From Vreelandella halophila (GTDB taxonomy: Bacteria; Pseudomonadota; Gammaproteobacteria; Pseudomonadales; Oleiphilaceae): a stretch of 64,000 bases of DNA. Location of the stretch: assembly GCF_009856365.1 (NCBI RefSeq), contig NZ_WMEX01000002.1, forward strand, positions 1 through 64,000, read 5' to 3'. The notes beneath the pieces are model-generated. The model ran no database searches. It was given only the letters and a program-made list of their open reading frames with translations, and had not been told where the DNA came from. How positions within the stretch are numbered: position 1 is the stretch's first letter; the number at the start of each line of letters is the position of its first letter. The position numbers and the translations under genes are program-made. Positions 42,556-50,958 of the stretch are shown in pieces.

Positions 42556-43518
42556 GGCCGCACTCAGGCGCTGATTCAGGTCCTCCGCGTCCGGAGACTC
42601 GTCCATGATGATTTCCAGCCGGTTTTCCCAAGCCGGATCAACGCCCGCCTCGCTCAAAGCATCACCAGCTCTGTTGAGCGCCACCCAGCCCTGATCCGTG
42701 CGCATCACACCCTTGATGCGGCGCCAGTCGTCGCCGTGGCAGAAGGCCGCAAGCTTCCGGTGATCAAAACAGTAATCCGCGCTGATTCGCCAACCGCAGC
42801 TGTAGTGATCATCGCCACTGTTAAGGTACTGCTGCCATGGCTGCGCGGAAAGCGGCGGCGCTTCGGCGGGCACCGCGCCGTGATGGTGCTCGTGGGCGTG
42901 CGGATCCCCCGCCTTACGGTCGCTGTGAGCCCGGGAGAGCCAATCCAGTTCCAGGCGGCCATGGTCTGTCTCGGTTACCAGCGCCTTGGGCGGCTCAAAC
43001 CCGGCAGCCCATTCATGGAAACGGGCCCGATCCGCGTCGCTGCAAAGGTCGGTCTTGTTGGCCACCAGCACATCGGCAACCGCCGCCTGGTCCTGGAAGT
43101 GGACATTGCTGAGCACCCGCTCCTCGGCCAGGCGCCGCGGATCCACAAGACAGAGCACGGAGGCCAGGTGGAGCACCCCCTGGTAACCGCTCCCGGTCAG
43201 GGTTTCGATCACCTGGCTCGGGTGCCCCAGGCCGGTGGGCTCGATCAGAAGCCGGTCCGGTTTCTCGCGCCGGATCAGCTCGTTCAGGGCCACCTGCATG
43301 GGCAGACCGGCCACGCAGCACATGCAGCCGCCAGGCACCTCGCGCACCGCGACCCCTCCGGATTCCATCAGGGCGCCGTCCACACCCACTTCCCCGAACT
43401 CATTGACCAGAACGGCCCAGCGCTCGCCTTCAGGGCGCCGCTGCATCAGATCCATGATGGCGGTGCTCTTGCCCACCCCCAGGAACCCCAGAATCAGGTG
43501 TGCGGGAATACTGCTCAT
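42541..43518 (-). CDS. CobW/G3E-family metallochaperone GTPase
   Basis: A 325-residue P-loop GTPase. The Walker A motif is GFLGVGKST, the CxCC metal motif is GGCMCC (residues ~64-69), Walker B-like IEPTGLGHP and NKTD in VANKTDLC. A His-rich loop (DPHAHEHHHG) precedes the CobW C-terminal domain. Members deliver zinc, cobalt or iron to client enzymes. The CMCC and His loop point to zinc or cobalt, but the client is unknown. It overlaps the DUF985 gene by ATGA and converges on motB. Confidence 0.92.
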   Translation of the reverse strand: MSSIPAHLILGFLGVGKSTAIMDLMQRRPEGERWAVLVNEFGEVGVDGALMESGGVAVREVPGGCMCCVAGLPMQVALNELIRREKPDRLLIEPTGLGHPSQVIETLTGSGYQGVLHLASVLCLVDPRRLAEERVLSNVHFQDQAAVADVLVANKTDLCSDADRARFHEWAAGFEPPKALVTETDHGRLELDWLSRAHSDRKAGDPHAHEHHHGAVPAEAPPLSAQPWQQYLNSGDDHYSCGWRISADYCFDHRKLAAFCHGDDWRRIKGVMRTDQGWVALNRAGDALSEAGVDPAWENRLEIIMDESPDAEDLNQRLSAALVGG

Positions 43519-43982
43519 CGCGTCAGCCTTCGTATCAGCCGTTCATCCTCGGGAAACGCTGCCATCAGTGTCTCCGGCTCACCCCACTCGAAATCCTCGA
43601 AGTCAAAACCCGGGCTCACGGTACAGCTGACCAGCACATAGCTGGTCTCTGGCGCGGGCTCGGCGGCGAACCAGGTATTGGGCTCAATGGTCAGGGTCAG
43701 TTCCGACTGGCTGCCGAGTTTATGGGTGGCGATGCCGCTGTCATCGGCGCAGTGGACCAGCACCGGACCGCCCGCATGCCAGTGCCAGAGCTCATGGCTG
43801 CGCAGCCGGTGCCAGGCGCTGTACTGGCCTTTTTCCAGCAGGTAGTGGATGGCCGTCATGGTAGGGCGACTGCCATGCTCGGTGCGCACATTGATCGGGC
43901 TGGCAAAGAAGCGCCGATACCAGCCGCCTTCCGGATGGGGCGCCAGCCCCAGTTCCTGTTTCCAGTGTTCTGCGTCCATCAT
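43515..43982 (-). CDS. DUF985 cupin protein
   Basis: A 155-residue cupin. The pattern LAPHPEGGWYRRFFASPINV, TAIHYLLEKGQYSAWHRL, SHELWHWHAGGPVLVH and ETSYVLVSCTVSPGFDFEDF matches DUF985. The metal ligands are probably the His residues in WHRL..HELWHWH. Function is unknown; some cupins are sugar epimerases or dioxygenases. It lies between CobW and CvrA genes with four-base overlaps at both joints, so the three form one operon. Confidence 0.88.
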   Translation of the reverse strand: MMDAEHWKQELGLAPHPEGGWYRRFFASPINVRTEHGSRPTMTAIHYLLEKGQYSAWHRLRSHELWHWHAGGPVLVHCADDSGIATHKLGSQSELTLTIEPNTWFAAEPAPETSYVLVSCTVSPGFDFEDFEWGEPETLMAAFPEDERLIRRLTR

Positions 43983-45718
43983 GACTCCGTGATTTGCGCG
44001 TTGGTGCTGCGACTGTGCAGATTCAGGCCGACCCGGGTCACCGCATCGCCGGAAACCGCCTTGACCACCAGTTTGATTGGCCCCATGCGCAGCTTGTCAC
44101 CCACCACCGGATGCCCGTGCGCCCGGCGGAAGCACTCCGACAGTGTGTCGCCGGGATCATAGCCGGAGATGTCGATGCCATAGAAGAGTTCCACGTCCCC
44201 GACCGTGGCATCGCCGTTGAGAACGAACTCGCCGAAGAACTGGCGATCCTCCAGTGGACTGGTCCGTGGATGGGTATCAAAGAGTTTGCTCATTTCGTCC
44301 AGCTGCCCCGGTGAGGCCATAACCGCCACCAGATCCCCCTCCGCGAGTTCCGTTTCCGCGCCCGGGTGAAACAGTTCTGAGTCACGGAAGACGCCAGCGC
44401 AGATCACATGGCGGGGCAGATTCAGTTCACTGAACGGCAGCGGTTCCCGCCACCGCTCGCCGGTCAGCTCAAAGACCATCAGCTCATGGTCGCCGGAGCC
44501 GGGCAGATCCAGTGGCAGCCGGCGCCGCGGCTCCTGGCCCGAGGGCACCTCGAGACGCAGGCGATGGGCCAGGGGCGCCAGGGTTGTCCCCTGGACCAGC
44601 AATGACACCAGCACCACGCAGAACGCCACGTTGAACAGCAGGTGCGCATGCTCGATGCCGGCCATGACCGGGAACAGCGCCAGAACAATAGGCACCGCGC
44701 CACGCAGCCCGACCCAGCTGATGAACACTTTCTCCCGCGCATGGAAGCCGAAGGGCCAGAGTGTTGCCAGCACGGCTATGGGCCTGGCCAGCAGGATCAG
44801 CACCGCGGCAACGACCAGCCCTGGAATCAGCAGGTCCACCAGTTCGGACGGCGTGACCAGCAGCCCCAGAATCAGGAACAGTGCCATCTGGGCCAGCCAC
44901 GCGAGCCCGTCGTGCATCTGCAGCACTGCCGGCAGCATACGGATCCGCCGATTGCCCAGCACCACGCCACTGAGATAGATCGCCAGGAACCCGCTCCCGC
45001 CCAGACTGTTGATGCCGGCAAACACCACCAGGCCACCGGAAGCCACCAGCAACGGGTAGAAGGCCGGTACCAGCTGTACCCGGTTGATCAGAGCAGCCAG
45101 CAGCCGCCCTCCCAGCAGGCCACCCGCCACGCCCAGCCCGAACTGCTGGACGAGAAGCCAGAGGCTTTCGAGCAGCGGTGTCTGACCGCTGCTCTGGATG
45201 AACGACAGCAGCACCAGGGTCAGGAAGATGGCCATGGGGTCGTTGCTGCCGGATTCGATCTCCAGGGTGGCACTGACGCGGTCATTCAGATGCAGACCAC
45301 GCCCCTGGAGCAGGGAGAATACGGCGGCCGCGTCCGTCGAGGATACAATCGCCCCCATCAGCAGCGCCACGGCCAGCGGCAGGTCGAACAGCCAGAATGC
45401 AGCCAACCCTGTCAGTCCGGCGGTGATCGCCACCCCCACGGTGGCCAGGCTGAGCGCCGGTTTCAGCCCTACCCGGAAGCTCTCGCGCCGCGTTCTCAGG
45501 CCACCGTCGAGCAGTATGATAGCCAGGGCCAGGTTGCCTACCAGAAAACCGGTTCCGAAATCATTGAACGGCAGCCCCCCCGGTCCGTCTTCTCCGGCAA
45601 GCATGCCGATGGCCAGAAACAGCAGCAGCACCGGCATGCCGATCCGGCTCGACAGCGGACTGAGCAGGATACTCAGGCTGAGCAGCAGGCCAATGAACAG
45701 AAGAAGGTCGGTGGTCAA
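43979..45718 (-). CDS. cvrA: K+/H+ antiporter CvrA (NhaP2)
   Basis: A 579-residue CPA1-family antiporter. The TTG start at 45718 is supported by GGGAGGA just upstream and by no nearer ATG. About 12 membrane helices include GAIVSSTDAAAVFSLLQGRG and LEIESGSNDPMAIFLTLVLL, with the Asp pair of the ion site, then GLRGAVPIVLALFPVM. A TrkA-C domain follows (residues ~400-480, GDHELMVFELTGERW, LAEGDLVAVM), then a CorC/HlyC-type C-terminal domain. It exports K+ and protects from low-osmolarity or K+ excess, fitting a halophile. It is first in the operon with DUF985 and CobW. Confidence 0.95.
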   Translation of the reverse strand: MTTDLLLFIGLLLSLSILLSPLSSRIGMPVLLLFLAIGMLAGEDGPGGLPFNDFGTGFLVGNLALAIILLDGGLRTRRESFRVGLKPALSLATVGVAITAGLTGLAAFWLFDLPLAVALLMGAIVSSTDAAAVFSLLQGRGLHLNDRVSATLEIESGSNDPMAIFLTLVLLSFIQSSGQTPLLESLWLLVQQFGLGVAGGLLGGRLLAALINRVQLVPAFYPLLVASGGLVVFAGINSLGGSGFLAIYLSGVVLGNRRIRMLPAVLQMHDGLAWLAQMALFLILGLLVTPSELVDLLIPGLVVAAVLILLARPIAVLATLWPFGFHAREKVFISWVGLRGAVPIVLALFPVMAGIEHAHLLFNVAFCVVLVSLLVQGTTLAPLAHRLRLEVPSGQEPRRRLPLDLPGSGDHELMVFELTGERWREPLPFSELNLPRHVICAGVFRDSELFHPGAETELAEGDLVAVMASPGQLDEMSKLFDTHPRTSPLEDRQFFGEFVLNGDATVGDVELFYGIDISGYDPGDTLSECFRRAHGHPVVGDKLRMGPIKLVVKAVSGDAVTRVGLNLHSRSTNAQITES

Positions 45719-45873
45719 TCGGTCCTCCCCGGACTGTTTTTTTACCCGGCTTTAAGGATGATGGCTGCAAAACGCAGCTGTTTCAGTTTCAATGGAACCG
45801 GTAGTGCGCTTGAGCGTCCTGTACGGAGTCAATGCACCAATTTGCCTGTTTCAGCAACCCGGAGAAACCCTCT

Positions 45874-46260
45874 ATGACCGATGAGGTACTGGTTCTGGAC
45901 GTGCGTTTCGCCGTCCACCAGCTCAGAAGCACCGACCTGATCCCTGCCGGGGTCTTCCGGACCCCCTATTACTGGATCGGGCGTACCGCCGGGTTTCTGT
46001 CACTCATCTGTGATGAGTCACTGTCGCTGCCGGCCGCCGACACCAGCACCGGCTGGCTCTGCCTCAATATCCGCACCGGCGATCCGGTGCTCCCGGAAGT
46101 GGCGCAGAATCTGCGCAACAGCGGCATCGGCTTTGTCCCACTGCCTTCCGGCGCTGGCGCCTACGGCCTGGTTCCGGAACACCAGTTGGCGCAAACACGC
46201 ACCCAGCTGGAAGCCGCCGGCTACCGCGTCAGGGATGAGGCTGAAACGGGTTCCGCCTGA
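45874..46260 (+). CDS. ACT-domain (CASTOR/ACT_7-like) protein
   Basis: A 128-residue protein that looks like two tandem ACT-like halves. The start at 45874 has GGAGA about nine bases ahead. The pattern GVFRTPYYWIGRTAGFLSLI, GWLCLNIRTGDPV and GIGFVPLPSGAGAYGLVPEH fits the ACT_7 family, which senses small ligands such as amino acids. The partner is unknown. It is followed by the phosphatase and L,D-transpeptidase genes on the same strand. Confidence 0.65.
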   Translation: MTDEVLVLDVRFAVHQLRSTDLIPAGVFRTPYYWIGRTAGFLSLICDESLSLPAADTSTGWLCLNIRTGDPVLPEVAQNLRNSGIGFVPLPSGAGAYGLVPEHQLAQTRTQLEAAGYRVRDEAETGSA

Positions 46261-46320
46261 AACCTGTTCCCTGCTAGCTTGGGGTGTATCCTGCAGGACC
46301 AGACTGGACACCCATATATC

Positions 46321-47034
46321 ATGCACGACCTGACACAGCATCGCTATTTCCGGCGCAACCAGCGTGGCCGTGATTTCGTGGTCAGTGATCTTCACGGCCG
46401 TCTGGATCGGCTTGACTACCGGCTGGAACAGCAGGGGTTCGACCCCGGGCGCGACCGTCTGTTCGCCGTTGGGGACCTTGTTGATCGCGGCGACAACAGT
46501 GCCGCCCTGGTCGAGCGCCTGGAGGAACGCTGGTTCTTCAGCGTACTCGGCAACCACGAACTGATGCTGCTGGATGCACTGGCTGACCCGGGCGCACGGG
46601 TGCTGCACGAGCACAACGGGGGGCGCTGGTTTCACCGCCAGCCCTCCGGGGCACAGCTCTACCAGGGCACTCTGCTGCACCAGCACCTGTCCCTGGCCTT
46701 TACAGTGGAAACCATGAACGGTTCCGTGGGCATCATCCACGCCACCGCCCCCTCGGACTGGCGTACCGTGCAGGAAGTCCCCATGGATGAAGGCCAGTGG
46801 GAGGAACTGGTCTGGGACCGGTCCGACTACAACCAGGCCCTGCGTGCCCCGGCACTGGTTCCCCCGGTACGCCACGTGACCCGCGTGGTGCACGGCCATG
46901 TCTCCTGCGACCAGCCGATACATGCGGCCAACCGTTTCTGGATTGACACGCTTTACCGGGGTGGTGATATTACCCTGATACCGATCCCGGCCCTGCTCGG
47001 CATTCCCGAGCACCAGCGTTCCAGCGCAGGCTGA
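46321..47034 (+). CDS. Metallophosphoesterase, PPP-type phosphatase
   Basis: A 237-residue calcineurin-like phosphatase. Metal-ligand motifs are complete: VVSDLHGRLDRLDYRL (DxH), FAVGDLVDRGDNS (GDxxDRG) and SVLGNHELMLLDAL (GNHE), followed by VVHGHVSCDQPIHAANRF (His near the C-terminus). This is the lambda-phosphatase/PrpA/PrpB arrangement, acting on Ser/Thr phosphates or ApnA-like nucleotides. The start at 46321 lacks a good ribosome site; TTG 46279 is the alternative. It lies 18 bp upstream of the L,D-transpeptidase. Confidence 0.9.
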   Translation: MHDLTQHRYFRRNQRGRDFVVSDLHGRLDRLDYRLEQQGFDPGRDRLFAVGDLVDRGDNSAALVERLEERWFFSVLGNHELMLLDALADPGARVLHEHNGGRWFHRQPSGAQLYQGTLLHQHLSLAFTVETMNGSVGIIHATAPSDWRTVQEVPMDEGQWEELVWDRSDYNQALRAPALVPPVRHVTRVVHGHVSCDQPIHAANRFWIDTLYRGGDITLIPIPALLGIPEHQRSSAG

Positions 47035-47051
47035 GACCCACGGGGAGAACC

Positions 47052-47567
47052 ATGCGTCGATCCATAACAGCCGCCACTGTTCTGCTGTTCCTGTTGCCTC
47101 TGATCCAGTCTTTCCCGGCAACCGCCATCAGTGACGGCACACCCCATGCAGACCGGGTGCTGGTGATCAAGAGCGAGCGCAGGCTGTACCTGATCCGTGA
47201 CGGCAAACGCATTGAAAGTTTCCGGGTATCCCTGGGGCAGGAGCCGGAAGGGCACAAACTTTTCGCCGGCGACAACCGTACCCCGGAGGGCCAGTACACC
47301 CTGGACTGGCGCAATCCCGAGAGTGACTACTACCGCTCCATCCACATCTCCTACCCCAACTCCGAGGATCGCCGCAAGGCCCGGGCATGGGGGCAGGACC
47401 CCGGAGGTAACATCATGATCCACGGACTGCCCAATGACGCGGACAAGTGGAACTTCGCCTTCGAGGGGCTCGACTGGACGGATGGCTGCATTGCCGTTAA
47501 CAACCGGGCAATGGATGAGATCTGGCGCCGGGTTACCGTTGGTACACCGATTGAAATCAGGCCGTGA
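47052..47567 (+). CDS. Small L,D-transpeptidase (YkuD)
   Basis: A 171-residue secreted enzyme with a signal peptide ending FPATA. The YkuD core is IKSERRLYLIRDGKRI, then FAGDNRTPEGQYTLDWRN, MIHGLPND and the catalytic DWTDGCIAVNN, with the Cys nucleophile. It lacks a LysM domain, unlike the transpeptidase at 10516, so the two probably have different roles in crosslinking or protein anchoring. GGGGAGAA precedes the ATG. The next gene encodes a small OprI-like lipoprotein that such enzymes could attach to peptidoglycan. Confidence 0.9.
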   Translation: MRRSITAATVLLFLLPLIQSFPATAISDGTPHADRVLVIKSERRLYLIRDGKRIESFRVSLGQEPEGHKLFAGDNRTPEGQYTLDWRNPESDYYRSIHISYPNSEDRRKARAWGQDPGGNIMIHGLPNDADKWNFAFEGLDWTDGCIAVNNRAMDEIWRRVTVGTPIEIRP

Positions 47568-47569
47568 AA

Positions 47570-47601
47570 ACGGTTTTCACAAACCGTCACTTTGCTACAC
47601 T
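47570..47601 (+). promoter_or_regulatory. Hairpin and candidate promoter ahead of the OprI-like gene
   Basis: ACGGTTT/AAACCGT (47570-47587) forms a 7-bp stem just after the transpeptidase stop and may terminate it. Overlapping it, TTTTCA (47574-47579) and TACACT (47596-47601) with 16-bp spacing make a plausible sigma-70 promoter for the lipoprotein. Confidence 0.45.
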
Positions 47602-47667
47602 TGAAGCGGCATGGACTCCTCACGCTGGGTCCCGCCGAATATTAACCCGAAGAAAAAGGGGACTATC

Positions 47668-47961
47668 ATGAAAAAGCTGACGCTCGCAGGAATTACCCTG
47701 ACCGCTGTTGCACTGGGCGGCTGCGCAAGCACCAACAACGACGCCATGAATACGGCGGACGATGCAATGGACACAGCAAACGATGCCATGAGCACGGCGG
47801 AGAGTGCTGACAGCAGTGCGGCTGATGCACAGGCGCGGGCTGACGAAGCCTACGAGCTGGCTCAGGAAGCGCTCGAGCGCGCCAAGAATGCCGAGCAGTC
47901 GGCTGAGGAAGCCAACGAGCGGGCCAAGCGCATGCTGGACCGCGCTACCGGCAAGGAGTAA
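47668..47961 (+). CDS. oprI: Alanine-zipper outer-membrane lipoprotein (OprI/Lpp-like)
   Basis: A 97-residue lipoprotein. AAGGGG precedes the ATG at 47668. The lipobox is ALGGC; the mature part is a long Ala-rich heptad coiled coil ([20 protein letters not shown], then [18 protein letters not shown]), very close to Pseudomonas OprI. It probably trimerises, spans the periplasm and tethers the outer membrane. The usual C-terminal Lys used for covalent linkage is followed by Glu (GKE), so peptidoglycan attachment is uncertain. Its own promoter candidate and a downstream hairpin suggest a strong single-gene transcript. Confidence 0.9.
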   Translation: MKKLTLAGITLTAVALGGCASTNNDAMNTADDAMDTANDAMSTAESADSSAADAQARADEAYELAQEALERAKNAEQSAEEANERAKRMLDRATGKE

Positions 47962-47971
47962 GCCGGTACGG

Positions 47972-47995
47972 GGAAGCCGCCCCAGGGCGGCTTCC
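47972..47995 (+). terminator. Hairpin after the OprI-like gene
   Basis: GGAAGCCGCC pairs with GGCGGCTTCC around a CCAG loop, 10 bp past the stop and followed by TTCCCTC. It lies 6 bp from the convergent queE stop, so it may serve both strands. Confidence 0.7.
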
Positions 47996-48000
47996 TTCCC

Positions 48001-48663
48001 TCATTCTATACCCACCATCTTGTGCATCTGAACACTCAGCCGCCAGCGCGGATGCGCCATGCAGTAACGGATGGCCTCACGCGTGCTTGCATCCCGGACC
48101 AGATCCCGCTCCGCCCCCGCATCCGGTGATGACATGGGTGAAAGCAACCGTGCCCGCGCCTCGATATCGTCATAGTCCGCTGGATCCTGGCCCTGCTGGG
48201 GATACACCAGTTTCAGTTCATCACAGCGCCTGATACGGATACCGGTACCCGCCTTGGGGCTGACGCAGAGCCAGTCGATGCCATCCGGGGCATCCAGCGT
48301 GCCGTTGGTCTCCACCGCCACGAAGAAATGGCGCTGGTGGAATGCCTCCAGGAGGGCCCCATCCAGCTGCAACAAGGGTTCGCCGCCGGTACACACCACC
48401 ATGGGGGATTCCTCAATGCTTCCGGAGCCCGGCCAGAGAGACGCGATATGGTCCACGAGCTCTTCAGGCGTCTCGAATACGCCCCCATTGGGCCCATCGG
48501 TCCCCACAAAATCCGTATCGCAGAACTGGCACACGGCCGTGGCCCGGTCCTTTTCCCGGCCAGTCCAGAGGTTGCACTTGCTGAAGCGGCAGAAAACGGC
48601 AACCCGCCCTGCCTGAAGCCCCTCCCCCTGGAGGGTGGTGAAGGCTTCCTTGATCCGGTACAT
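48001..48663 (-). CDS. queE: 7-carboxy-7-deazaguanine synthase
   Basis: A 220-residue radical SAM enzyme that contracts carboxy-tetrahydropterin to carboxy-deazaguanine in queuosine synthesis. The cluster motif is the QueE variant with extra spacing: CRFSKCNLW followed ~15 residues later by CQFCDTDF. FTTLQGEGLQAGR is the N-terminal substrate site, and CTGGEPLLQ and VETNGT are radical SAM strands. It is coupled with queC by a one-base overlap. queD and queF are not in the window. Confidence 0.96.
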   Translation of the reverse strand: MYRIKEAFTTLQGEGLQAGRVAVFCRFSKCNLWTGREKDRATAVCQFCDTDFVGTDGPNGGVFETPEELVDHIASLWPGSGSIEESPMVVCTGGEPLLQLDGALLEAFHQRHFFVAVETNGTLDAPDGIDWLCVSPKAGTGIRIRRCDELKLVYPQQGQDPADYDDIEARARLLSPMSSPDAGAERDLVRDASTREAIRYCMAHPRWRLSVQMHKMVGIE

Positions 48664-49325
48664 CAGTGCGCATCCTCATAGGGCAGGGGATCTGTGACGC
48701 CGTGGGCGGCGAAGGCCTCGAGCCGTTCCGTGCAGGCCCCGCAACGGCCGCAGGCCCGGGTCCGGCCGTTGTAACAGGTCCAGGTACGGCTGTAGTCCAG
48801 GTCCATGGCGAGCCCCTCACCCAGGATCTGACCCTTGGTGAGATGCATGAAGGGTGCTTCGACCCGCACGGCTTCGTAGTTGGCTACGCGGGCAACACGG
48901 TCCATCTGCTCGATGAATTCCGGCCGACAGTCCGGGTAGATGGCATGGTCGCCGCCATGGGCCCCGTACCAGACCGCCTCGGCGCCGCGACTCACCGCAT
49001 GGCCGATGGCCAGCGACAGCAGGATCATGTTGCGGTTGGGCACCACAGTAGCCTTCATGGTGGCTTCCTCGTAATGCCCCTCCGGCACGGGTTCTGAATC
49101 GGTCAGCGCGGAACCGGCCAGCAGACCCTGGATACTGGTGATGTCGACCACTTCGTGATCAATCCCGAGCTCCCGGGTGACGGCCCGGGCACAGTCGAGT
49201 TCCCGGGCATGGCGCTGGCCGTAGTCAAAGGACAGGGCATGCACGTGCCAGCCCTCCGCCAGCGCCCGGTGCAGCAGCGTGTAGGAGTCCATGCCTCCTG
49301 AATAGATGACAACAATACGGCTCAT
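48663..49325 (-). CDS. queC: 7-cyano-7-deazaguanine synthase
   Basis: A 220-residue ATP-dependent enzyme that turns carboxy-deazaguanine plus ammonia into preQ0. The PP-loop [10 protein letters not shown] binds ATP; the usual SGGxDS is intact. [38 protein letters not shown] (in part) and the zinc cysteines [18 protein letters not shown] at the end are diagnostic. It is first in the operon with queE. No preQ1 riboswitch was seen upstream. Confidence 0.96.
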   Translation of the reverse strand: MSRIVVIYSGGMDSYTLLHRALAEGWHVHALSFDYGQRHARELDCARAVTRELGIDHEVVDITSIQGLLAGSALTDSEPVPEGHYEEATMKATVVPNRNMILLSLAIGHAVSRGAEAVWYGAHGGDHAIYPDCRPEFIEQMDRVARVANYEAVRVEAPFMHLTKGQILGEGLAMDLDYSRTWTCYNGRTRACGRCGACTERLEAFAAHGVTDPLPYEDAH

Positions 49326-49412
49326 TGGGATTCCCGTGCGGTTGGCCTGGTGCCCATTCTATCAACCATGAGCGGATTACGGAGGCTCTGTAGGGACTAC
49401 CCGCAGCCGCTC

Positions 49413-49440
49413 TTGAAAAAGCCCGGTTCAGGGATACACT
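49413..49440 (+). promoter_or_regulatory. Sigma-70-type promoter for the 49.4-kb leader
   Basis: TTGAAA (49413-49418) and TACACT (49435-49440) with a 16-bp spacer fit sigma-70 consensus well. Transcription would begin near 49447 and run into the leader ORF and terminator described below. Confidence 0.6.
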
Positions 49441-49470
49441 GAGGGTATGGAGTCAGAAGGCACTTATACC

Positions 49471-49548
49471 ATGACAACAGGTGGTAACCCCGTGGGGGTG
49501 ACATCCATTACGACACGAAAGCACCCGCTGACGACCGCGGGCTCCTGA
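49471..49548 (+). CDS. Putative 25-residue leader peptide, Thr-rich
   Basis: ATG at 49471 opens a 25-codon ORF, MTTGGNPVGVTSITTRKHPL then TTAGS, with seven threonines. AGAAGG lies 11 bases upstream, a little far for a strong ribosome site. The stop falls 13 nt before the first complementary segment, as in ribosome-controlled attenuators. Thr enrichment could make it sensitive to charged tRNA-Thr, but the downstream gene is not a Thr pathway gene. Expression is unproven. Confidence 0.4.
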   Translation: MTTGGNPVGVTSITTRKHPLTTAGS

Positions 49549-49617
49549 ACGGTATGCAAGGCCGGAGGGAGCCCTGCGGGGTCGCCTCCGGTCGGTTGGG
49601 CTGATGCCCTGTCCGAT

Positions 49618-49647
49618 AGCCCGGAGGTGACCGCCTCCGGGCTTTTT
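49618..49647 (+). terminator. Intrinsic terminator with U-tract
   Basis: AGCCCGGAGG pairs with CCTCCGGGCT around TGACCG, directly followed by five T. This is the clearest rho-independent terminator in the window, placed 40 bp before the start of the downstream gene. Confidence 0.9.
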
Positions 49648-49687
49648 CGTTGTATTGAATCCGAGCAACGCGGACAGGAGGGGTCCC

Positions 49688-49933
49688 ATGAGCCAGAAAG
49701 CGAATCACAACAGCAACCGTATCCGCCGCCCCGGGCGTCTGCCGTTCCTGGACGCCATCTGCAAGCGCCTCAACCAGCGCGTGAACCTGGAGGATGAACG
49801 CTCGGTTCTGGCTCTGTATGAGCGCGGTTGGATCTTCCATGGTGTTCTGGGTACACCGAGCGAGGCGGAAAGCCGCTACATCCGCTCGCTTGCAGCCCGG
49901 TACAACTCCTGGATCCAGAAACAGGTGGCCTGA
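49688..49933 (+). CDS. Small conserved-looking protein of unknown function
   Basis: An 81-residue basic protein. The ATG at 49688 follows AGGAGGGG, so translation should be strong. Visible: an Asn/Arg-rich start (SQKANHNSNRIRRPGRLPFL), then a predicted helical region DAICKRLNQRVNLEDERSVL and YIRSLAARYNSWIQKQ. No family is recognised and no membrane segment is present. It sits directly downstream of the candidate attenuator and intrinsic terminator, so its expression may depend on read-through. It converges on the response regulator gene. Confidence 0.7.
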   Translation: MSQKANHNSNRIRRPGRLPFLDAICKRLNQRVNLEDERSVLALYERGWIFHGVLGTPSEAESRYIRSLAARYNSWIQKQVA

Positions 49934-49959
49934 GAGGAAGGAGGGCGCACAACAGCGGC

Positions 49960-50343
49960 TCAGGCGCCGCTGTTGTGGATCATCATGTAGTTGTTGACCA
50001 CATCCTGGATCTTTTCACGGGAATAGGGTTTGACCACATAACCATTGGCGCCGGCGGTGATCGCCCGCTGAATGCTGTCGATGGAATCATCGGCCGTAAC
50101 CAGCACCACATGCTGCTGCCGATTCGCCGCCTTGATCTCCTTCATCACCTCATGGCCATCACGATCCGGCAGGCCAAGGTCCAGCATCACGATCTGGAAA
50201 CTGTCTCCATTGAAGGCCTCCACCCCGGATGCCGCATCATCCGCTTCAACCACCCTGCTCACACCGACGGCATAGAGCATCTCGGTGAGCATCTGGCGCA
50301 TGGTGGGTTCGTCCTCAACAACAAGCACGTTGAGATTCGTCAT
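49960..50343 (-). CDS. CheY-like single-domain response regulator
   Basis: A 127-residue receiver domain with no output domain. Phosphorylation site Asp in IVMLDLGLPDRDG, acidic pair in VVEDEPTMRQML, Thr/Ser switch in VLVTADDS and Lys in YVVKPYSREKI. It has no DNA-binding part, so it acts by protein contact. AGAGGA precedes the ATG. It is third in a minus-strand run behind the hybrid kinase and a membrane protein (gaps of 12 and 51 bp) and is probably a partner of that kinase. Confidence 0.93.
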   Translation of the reverse strand: MTNLNVLVVEDEPTMRQMLTEMLYAVGVSRVVEADDAASGVEAFNGDSFQIVMLDLGLPDRDGHEVMKEIKAANRQQHVVLVTADDSIDSIQRAITAGANGYVVKPYSREKIQDVVNNYMMIHNSGA

Positions 50344-50394
50344 TGGATCCTCTCGATTGTTCTCCAGCCTCTCAACTATAGCAGGCGTGCACCC

Positions 50395-50946
50395 TCACGC
50401 CTCATCGCGTGACATTCTCTGACTTTCTCCGTCCCTGGCGGGAAGTTCCAGCTCGCGCTCTCCCTCGGTGTCACCCTGATCCGGGTCCTCACTACCGAAA
50501 AGGACCGGGTCCGGGCGTGTCAGGAGATTGCTGATACTGATCGCGGTGGTATAGAGCGAGATGGCGACGATCAGCAGTATCGGCTGGACAAACACAACCA
50601 TCCGCGGCACCTCCTCACTGGTGGTGATCAGGAGCAGCATCAGAATGGCCGGCCCGAGCACCAGCAGCAGGGTCAGTGCCAGAAAGAACACGATGCGCTC
50701 ACGGAAATGGCTCAGACTGTGATCGGTGATCAGCCCGAGCACGAACTTGCCCAGAGCCAGCCCTCCCAGAATGGCCGCGGCAATGGAAAGATCCGGCGCC
50801 GTGAGCGTGGCTTCCGGATGGCCATGCCAGGCCCGGGTCAGGGCGATCACGGCAAACGGGAAGAGAATGAAGATCACATCCGCGTAGGTCCCGTACATCA
50901 TGTTGACGGTTTCGTGGTTCGTACGATGGTCCGGAAGATGGTTCAT
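50395..50946 (-). CDS. Uncharacterised membrane protein of the kinase operon
   Basis: A 183-residue protein with four hydrophobic helices in residues ~20-140: VIFILFPFAVIALTRAWHG, LSIAAAILGGLALGKFVLGL, IVFFLALTLLLVLGPAILM and VVFVQPILLIVAISLYTTAI (each a likely span). The C-terminal tail is acidic and cytoplasmic. AGGATGATG precedes the ATG, 12 bp after the kinase stop. No family recognised. Its place between a hybrid kinase and a receiver protein suggests an accessory membrane role in the same signalling path. Confidence 0.78.
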   Translation of the reverse strand: MNHLPDHRTNHETVNMMYGTYADVIFILFPFAVIALTRAWHGHPEATLTAPDLSIAAAILGGLALGKFVLGLITDHSLSHFRERIVFFLALTLLLVLGPAILMLLLITTSEEVPRMVVFVQPILLIVAISLYTTAISISNLLTRPDPVLFGSEDPDQGDTEGERELELPARDGESQRMSRDEA

Positions 50947-50958
50947 GGCATCATCCTG

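Larger units (their letters stand above)
49447..49647 (+). ncRNA. Candidate attenuator leader or ~200-nt small RNA
   Basis: A promoter, a ~200-nt transcript and an intrinsic terminator fill the 360-bp gap between queC and the 81-residue gene. It contains a 25-codon ORF and four alternating complementary segments: CCGGAGG at 49562-49568 and 49621-49627, and CCTCCGG at 49585-49591 and 49634-49640. Pairing 1-2 with 3-4 gives the terminator; pairing 2-3 would block it. That is the layout of transcription attenuators. Alternatively it is a stand-alone small RNA. I could not match it to 6S, tmRNA, SRP RNA or a known riboswitch. Confidence 0.55.

Noticed and set aside
49447-49647. 6S RNA, SRP RNA, tmRNA or a known riboswitch
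   Set aside because: Conserved cores of these RNAs are absent; the attenuator reading explains the alternating repeats better.
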